Shown here: piece after piece, positions 36,085-40,731 of the stretch
Numbering within the stretch: position 1 is the stretch's first letter
Layout: every line of letters begins with the position of its first letter
Position numbers and translations under genes: made by a program
The notes under the pieces: model-generated
Databases searched by the model: none
The model's input: only the letters and a program-made list of their open reading frames with translations
Told to the model about the DNA's origin: nothing
Source: Pseudomonadota bacterium
GTDB taxonomy: Bacteria; Myxococcota_A; Polyangia; Fen-1088
Length of the DNA: 40,731 nucleotides
Direction: 5' to 3'
NCBI GenBank assembly: GCA_017881315.1
Contig: JADGRB010000012.1
Span: 1-40,731 of the forward strand

Positions 36085-36941
36085 ACGCGCGCGCCCAGCG
36101 CTGGCTCGCGCCGCGGCGGGCGCAGGCCTTGGCGCGTTTCGTCCTCTGGAGCCTGATGGCCGTGGCGATCGGAATCCTGATCCTGATCCTGGCGTTCGTG
36201 CTCGGGCGGGGGCTCCGGCACGTGACCTGGACGTTCCTGACAGCGATGCCCCTCGACAGCGGACGGGCCGGCGGCGTCCTGCCCATCGTCGTGGGGACGC
36301 TCGAAGTGACGGCGCTGGGGGTCGCGGCAGCCACACCGCTCGGTGTCGGTACGGCCATCTATCTGGTCGAGTACACGCGTGAGGGCAGGCTGACGCGGAT
36401 CATCCGATTCGGTGCCGAATGTCTGGCCGGCGTTCCCTCGATCATCTTCGGGCTCTTCGGGTTCGTGCTCTTCGTTCTCACGCTCGGACTCGGCTGGTCC
36501 ATCCTCGCCGCCGGTCTGACGCTCGCGTTCATGACGTTGCCCACGCTCATTCGGACCTCCGAGGAGGCCCTGCGGGCGGTCCCGGCCCGTTACCTCGACG
36601 TCTCCCTCTCGCTGGGCGCGACCAAGTGGCAATCGATCAGAAAGGTGCTCCTGCCGGCGGCGTTCCCCGGCATCCTGACCGGGCTCATCTTGGGGATCGG
36701 GCGCGCCATCGGCGAAACCGCGGCCGTCATCTTCACGGCCGGATCGAGCCTTCCCCACCGCATTCCGAGATCGCTCTCCGAGGGGACGCGGACGCTGTCG
36801 GTGCACTTCTACCAGCTGGCCCGCGAGGGGATCTCGGCGGACAACGCCTACGCGACGGCCGCCGTGCTGGTCCTGGCGATCTCGCTCATCAACCTGGGCG
36901 CTTACGTCACCTTGAACCGGTTCATGCGGAGGTACCGGTGA
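36081..36941 (+). CDS. pstA: phosphate ABC transporter permease PstA
   Basis: AECLAGVPSIIFGLFGFVLFV...GATKWQSIRKVLLPAAFPGILTGLILGIGRAIGETAAVIFTAG; ATG at 36081. Confidence 0.95.
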   Translation: MNARAQRWLAPRRAQALARFVLWSLMAVAIGILILILAFVLGRGLRHVTWTFLTAMPLDSGRAGGVLPIVVGTLEVTALGVAAATPLGVGTAIYLVEYTREGRLTRIIRFGAECLAGVPSIIFGLFGFVLFVLTLGLGWSILAAGLTLAFMTLPTLIRTSEEALRAVPARYLDVSLSLGATKWQSIRKVLLPAAFPGILTGLILGIGRAIGETAAVIFTAGSSLPHRIPRSLSEGTRTLSVHFYQLAREGISADNAYATAAVLVLAISLINLGAYVTLNRFMRRYR

Positions 36942-37696
36942 GCGCGCCCAAGGTGTCGATCCGCCAGCTCGGGATCTGCTACGCCGGCGCGCCGGCGGTT
37001 CGCGACGTCGACCTCGACATTCCCAAGAATGCGATCACCGCCGTCATCGGTCCCGCCGGCAGCGGCAAGACCTCGATCTTGCGCACCATCAACCTCCTTT
37101 CGGTCGATGTCGATCGGGCCGAGGTCAAAGGCCAGATCAGGGTCGACGACCGAGACATCCTGGCCGGGGGCGTCGATCGGGTCGATCTGCGGAGGCGGGT
37201 CGGGATGGTCTTCGCCACGCCGCAACCGCTCCCCGGATCGGTTTATGACAACTTGGTCTACGGCCCGCGACTGGCCGGCACCCGCCGGCGGGCCGACCTC
37301 GACGCACTGGTCGAGTCCAGCTTGCGAGCGGCCGAGCTCTGGGACGAGGTCAAGGACCGACTGCGGCGATCGGCCTTCCTGCTGTCGGGGGGGCAGCAAC
37401 AGCGCCTTTGTATCGCCCGCACCTTGGCGCTCGGGCCCGAGGTGGTCCTGCTGGACGAGCCTTGCTCGGGCCTCGACCCGATCTCCACCTTCAAAATCGA
37501 GGAGATGATGCGTTCCCTGCGCGACCGCTTCACCTGGGTCCTGGTCACGAACAACACCAAGCAAGCGGCGCGGGTGAGTCAGAGGACCGCCTTTGTCTTG
37601 CTCGGCCAGATGATCGAGCAAGGTCCCACCGGTCAGCTCTTCACCGCGCCCAAAGATCCGAGGACGGGTGATTACGTCGAGGGACGATTTGGCTGA
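36938..37696 (+). CDS. pstB: PstB-like phosphate ABC ATPase, copy 1 (Q-loop Q->A, H-loop H->N; LSGGQ intact)
   Basis: [83 protein letters not shown] start. Confidence 0.93.
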   Translation: MSAPKVSIRQLGICYAGAPAVRDVDLDIPKNAITAVIGPAGSGKTSILRTINLLSVDVDRAEVKGQIRVDDRDILAGGVDRVDLRRRVGMVFATPQPLPGSVYDNLVYGPRLAGTRRRADLDALVESSLRAAELWDEVKDRLRRSAFLLSGGQQQRLCIARTLALGPEVVLLDEPCSGLDPISTFKIEEMMRSLRDRFTWVLVTNNTKQAARVSQRTAFVLLGQMIEQGPTGQLFTAPKDPRTGDYVEGRFG

Positions 37697-37697
37697 C

Positions 37698-38459
37698 GTG
37701 CCAAGAGCGGCCAAGCTCCGAACGGACGGTCTCAACGTCCACTACGGAGACTTCCACGCCCTCAAGAATGTCACCGCCGTCATCGGTGAGCGGCGCCTGA
37801 CGGCCCTCATCGGCCCGTCCGGCTGCGGCAAAAGCACGTTCCTCCGCGTATTCAACCGCATGAACGACCGCGTGGCCGGCTGCCGCGTCGAGGGGATCGT
37901 CGAGCTCGACGGCCAGCCCCTCTACCGACGCGGCGTCGACATCGAGGCGCTGCGCAGGCAAGTGGGGATGGTGTTCCAGCGCCCAAACCCGTTCCCGCTC
38001 TCGATCTTCGAGAACGTGGTCTTCGGACCCAGGATTCACGCCCTGGCCGCCGGCGCCGAGCTCGAGGCGGTGGCCGAGCGCTGCCTGGGCGCGGTGGGGC
38101 TGTGGGATGATCTCAAGGACCGCCTCGACGACAGCGCGTTGACGATCACCCCCGAACAGATGCAGCGCCTCTGCATCGCGCGCGCGATCGCGGTGGAACC
38201 GGACGTGCTGCTGATGGACGAGCCCTGCTCCTCCCTGGATCCGATCGCCACGCTTCGGATCGAATCTCTCATGCGGGAGCTCTCGCACCGCTACACTATT
38301 CTGGTCGTGACCCACAACATGCAGCAGGCGGCCCGGATCTCCGACGATACGGGATTCCTCTTGCTGGGCGAGCTCGTCGAGCTGGGCCCGACTGCGACCG
38401 TATTCACCCGTCCGCGCGACCGGCGCACCGAGGACTACGTAACGGGAGGGTTTGGATAG
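37698..38459 (+). CDS. pstB: PstB-like phosphate ABC ATPase, copy 2 (signature LSGGQ->ITPEQ; Walker A/B, Q- and H-loops intact)
   Basis: [89 protein letters not shown] start at 37698. Confidence 0.93.
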   Translation: MPRAAKLRTDGLNVHYGDFHALKNVTAVIGERRLTALIGPSGCGKSTFLRVFNRMNDRVAGCRVEGIVELDGQPLYRRGVDIEALRRQVGMVFQRPNPFPLSIFENVVFGPRIHALAAGAELEAVAERCLGAVGLWDDLKDRLDDSALTITPEQMQRLCIARAIAVEPDVLLMDEPCSSLDPIATLRIESLMRELSHRYTILVVTHNMQQAARISDDTGFLLLGELVELGPTATVFTRPRDRRTEDYVTGGFG

Positions 38460-38463
38460 AACC

Positions 38464-39165
38464 ATGACCACACGAAGACACATCAACGCGCAGTTCGACG
38501 TGGAGCTCCGCTCGCTCAAGGATCAGATCTCGGCGATGGGGAGCCTGGTCGATCGACACGTCGGCGAGGCGGTCGCCGCCCTGATCGAGCGCGACCGAGA
38601 ACGGGCCAGGCGGGTGATCGAAGCCGATCGGGCCGTCAACCAGAGCGAGCTCGCCATCGACGAACAGTGCATACGGGTGCTGGCCTTGCAACAGCCAGCG
38701 GCATCGGATCTCCGCTTCATCGCCGCCGCTTTGAAGATGGTTACCGACCTCGAACGAATCGGAGATCTGGCCGTGAACATGGCCGAGCGCGTTCCGGCGC
38801 TCTGCGAAGAGCCCGCTCTGCGGGCGGTGGAGGAGCTTCCGCAGATGGCCGCCGCCGCTCAGACGATGCTCCGCGACGTGCTGGAAGCATTCGTGAATGG
38901 CGATCCGGTCAAGGCCGAGGCCGTGCTGGCCGCTGATCCGGCGATCGATGCCTGGTCCGTCCGTATCTTCGACGAAGTCCAGTCGGTCATGGGTCGCGAC
39001 CCGAGCTCGGTGCCGCGGGGTCTCGCCACGATCTTCTTCGCCAAACACATCGAGCGGATGGCCGACCACACCACCAACGTGGCGGAGATGGTGATCTATC
39101 TGGTCCGAGGACAAGACGTCAGACACGCCAAAGCGAGCTCGTCGCCCCAGCAGTCGCCGACCTGA
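38464..39165 (+). CDS. phoU: phosphate signaling protein PhoU
   Basis: FDVELRSLKDQISAMGSLVDRHVGEAVAAL...LRFIAAALKMVTDLERIGDLAVNMAE...KHIERMADHTTNVAEMVIYLVRG. Confidence 0.95.
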   Translation: MTTRRHINAQFDVELRSLKDQISAMGSLVDRHVGEAVAALIERDRERARRVIEADRAVNQSELAIDEQCIRVLALQQPAASDLRFIAAALKMVTDLERIGDLAVNMAERVPALCEEPALRAVEELPQMAAAAQTMLRDVLEAFVNGDPVKAEAVLAADPAIDAWSVRIFDEVQSVMGRDPSSVPRGLATIFFAKHIERMADHTTNVAEMVIYLVRGQDVRHAKASSSPQQSPT

Positions 39166-39186
39166 GCCACGTCCGATCGCTCACGG

Positions 39187-40119
39187 CTATTTGTAGGGGG
39201 GCATCGAGGTGGTGCCCAGCGCCTGAACCCATCTTCGGATGTTTGCGGCGGCCTCCTCGCTGAGAAATCCCAGGGGGGGCATCATGAGCCCGATCTCGGC
39301 GGCGTTGGTCGGCTTGTAGGCGATGTTGTGGTACAGGTTTGCCGCGGAGTCTTGGTAGCCCGACATGGGCGCCGAATTGACGAAATCCCATCCGAACGTC
39401 GCGCCCACCTCGCGGGCGCCATGGCAGAACTGGCAGCTCTGACGGAAGAGCGCCAGGCCCGCTCGAACCGAGGCGTCACCGCCCACGTCGAACTGGGCAT
39501 AGTAGGCGGCGGCCGCGACCAGCTCGACGCCCACCAGAGTATCGGCGTGAGCCCAGGGCGAGAATCCGGGTTCAGTCGTGGAGGAGACTTCTGGGTGCCA
39601 GCGGTCCGCCACCACGATCTTGTTGCCGGAGAACTGGATCGGCCGCCGATCGACGGGTGAATCCTTCTTCACGATGTCGGGGAACGTCCCCGGCGCAGCC
39701 GTCGCCCGGGACCCCGCCCTCAGCGCCGTTGCGATGAAAGGATCGAGGCGGCTCATCGCGACGCTGTCGCGGAACGGGACTGGGATAGCCATCCCGTTCG
39801 CAAAATGGAGGATCGCGAGATCGACCGATGCCTCCGGCTTGAAGCGACGCAAGAGGTCCCGCAACGTGATGCCCCGGTACTGCCCCTTGCGATCGTATTG
39901 GACGTCGAAACGATCGACGGTCACGAGCCGCAGCCGATCGAGGTTCACCTGCCGCGATCGCTCGTGGGGTGCGCCTTGCTCTCCCGGCAGGCTCTTGCCC
40001 CGCACCCAGATCTCGATCACGGCGCCGGTTGCCGGACTGGCGGTCGCTCGATGCCATGGCACGCCGAGGACCAAGGCGACGAGCCCGAGCCCGAGCCCGA
40101 TCCCGCGTAGGCCGTTCAT
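39187..40119 (-). CDS. exported c-type cytochrome with N-terminal oxidoreductase-like domain
   Basis: Signal peptide; one CQFCH heme motif with downstream MPPLGF; N-terminal region YRGITLRDLLRRF resembles molybdopterin-domain proteins. Confidence 0.75.
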   Translation of the reverse strand: MNGLRGIGLGLGLVALVLGVPWHRATASPATGAVIEIWVRGKSLPGEQGAPHERSRQVNLDRLRLVTVDRFDVQYDRKGQYRGITLRDLLRRFKPEASVDLAILHFANGMAIPVPFRDSVAMSRLDPFIATALRAGSRATAAPGTFPDIVKKDSPVDRRPIQFSGNKIVVADRWHPEVSSTTEPGFSPWAHADTLVGVELVAAAAYYAQFDVGGDASVRAGLALFRQSCQFCHGAREVGATFGWDFVNSAPMSGYQDSAANLYHNIAYKPTNAAEIGLMMPPLGFLSEEAAANIRRWVQALGTTSMPPYK

Positions 40120-40166
40120 TGCTCCCGGCCGGTTTCTTTGGCGGTTGTCCTCACGCAGCTAGCTGA

Positions 40167-40183
40167 TGCAAGCGTGCCGCCAG
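40167..40183 (-). promoter_or_regulatory. sigma-54 type promoter (CTGGCGGCACGCTTGCA) for the cytochrome gene
   Basis: TGGCGGC-N4-TTGCA, GG-N10-GC; 37 nt leader with SD. Confidence 0.7.
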
Positions 40184-40233
40184 CCGTTGCTTGGGCCGCG
40201 TGACACCCGCGCTGAGATCTCGGGGTCCCGCCC

Positions 40234-40278
40234 CGGTAAATCGTGCGCGGCAGGTGAAGAAAGACGCACCATCTGCGT
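40234..40278. promoter_or_regulatory. paired UAS: CGGTAAATCGTGCGC (40234) and ACGCACCATCTGCGT (40264), 30 bp apart
   Basis: Dyad consensus, exact 30-bp spacing between divergent genes. Confidence 0.65.
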
Positions 40279-40396
40279 CGGGGAGCCAGCCACAAGTGGC
40301 CTGGCAGATGGCGGTGGTTCCGTTCGCAGGGGCCAAGGAAGTCGGACTCGGGCTCGTCGGCGCCCTGTGAGCCGTCGATGGTAAATTGGCGGCGCC

Positions 40397-40731
40397 ATGC
40401 AGAACCTGACCTTCCAGGAAAACGTCAAGGCGTACGTCGGGTTCGACGATCTCGCCAGCGCGGCCCTGCGCCAGGCGCATCCCCTGGTGGCGCCTCACTT
40501 CGGCGCGATCATCGATGACTTCTACGCCGCCATCGAAACCCACCCCGGAGCGCGAGCCGCCATCACCGGGGGCGCGGCGCAGATCGCGCGCCTCAAGCAG
40601 TCGCTGGTCCAGTGGATCGACGAGCTCTTTCGCGGCCCGCACGACGACGCCTACTTTGCCCGTCGGGCGCGCATCGGTCGCGTTCACGTGCGGATCAACC
40701 TACCGCAGATGTACATGTTCACCGCGATGGA
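40397..40731 (+). CDS. globin-coupled-sensor/protoglobin-like protein, truncated by window end
   Basis: MQNLTFQENVKAYVGFDDLASAALRQAHPLVAPHFGAIIDDFYAAIETHPGARAAI...RRARIGRVHVRINLPQMYMFTAM; open to the window end. Confidence 0.8.
   Translation, partial: MQNLTFQENVKAYVGFDDLASAALRQAHPLVAPHFGAIIDDFYAAIETHPGARAAITGGAAQIARLKQSLVQWIDELFRGPHDDAYFARRARIGRVHVRINLPQMYMFTAM

Noticed and set aside
35106-37696. Extended ORFs 35106..36941 and 36419..37696 as large fusion proteins
   Set aside because: Upstream parts are out-of-frame readings of pstC and pstA; real starts are 36081 (pstA) and 36938 (pstB1).
1-40731. CRISPR arrays, tRNA/rRNA genes, transposases or integrases
   Set aside because: No direct-repeat arrays, RNA gene signatures or mobile-element proteins were seen by eye.

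Overview
High-GC (myxobacteria/deltaproteobacteria-like) window of about 40 protein genes, with no rRNA, tRNA, CRISPR or transposon seen. Main blocks: (1) a minus-strand run of POR gamma-alpha-beta, a GltD-like flavoprotein with a C-terminal ferredoxin, and an ABC/FtsX/HlyD transporter (9933->1022). (2) A stress/redox/envelope region (about 10-33 kb) with USP, Ser/Thr kinase, DUF302, P-type ATPase, AI-2E-family transporter, two Npt/Tlc-like nucleotide-translocase homologs, three YceI proteins, DUF4389, TraR/DksA zinc finger, two orphan HlyD adaptors, an exported kinase-like protein and an Omp85-like barrel. (3) A lipoprotein phosphoesterase and pstS-pstC-pstA-pstB1-pstB2-phoU. (4) A cytochrome c and a truncated globin-sensor gene. 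The strongest unexpected signal is regulatory: about 17 sigma-54 type -24/-12 promoters (GG-N10-GC, often TGGCAC-N5-TTGC), and, in ten intergenic regions, a pair of 15-bp dyads (consensus RCGCAA-N3-TTGCGY) whose starts are 30 bp apart (31 bp in two cases). This looks like one enhancer-binding-protein regulon covering most of the stress/redox genes. The second signal is a tandem PstB pair whose motif losses are complementary (PstB1 lacks the Q-loop Gln and H-loop His; PstB2 lacks LSGGQ), predicting an asymmetric heterodimeric phosphate ABC ATPase. All calls are by eye; no database search was run.
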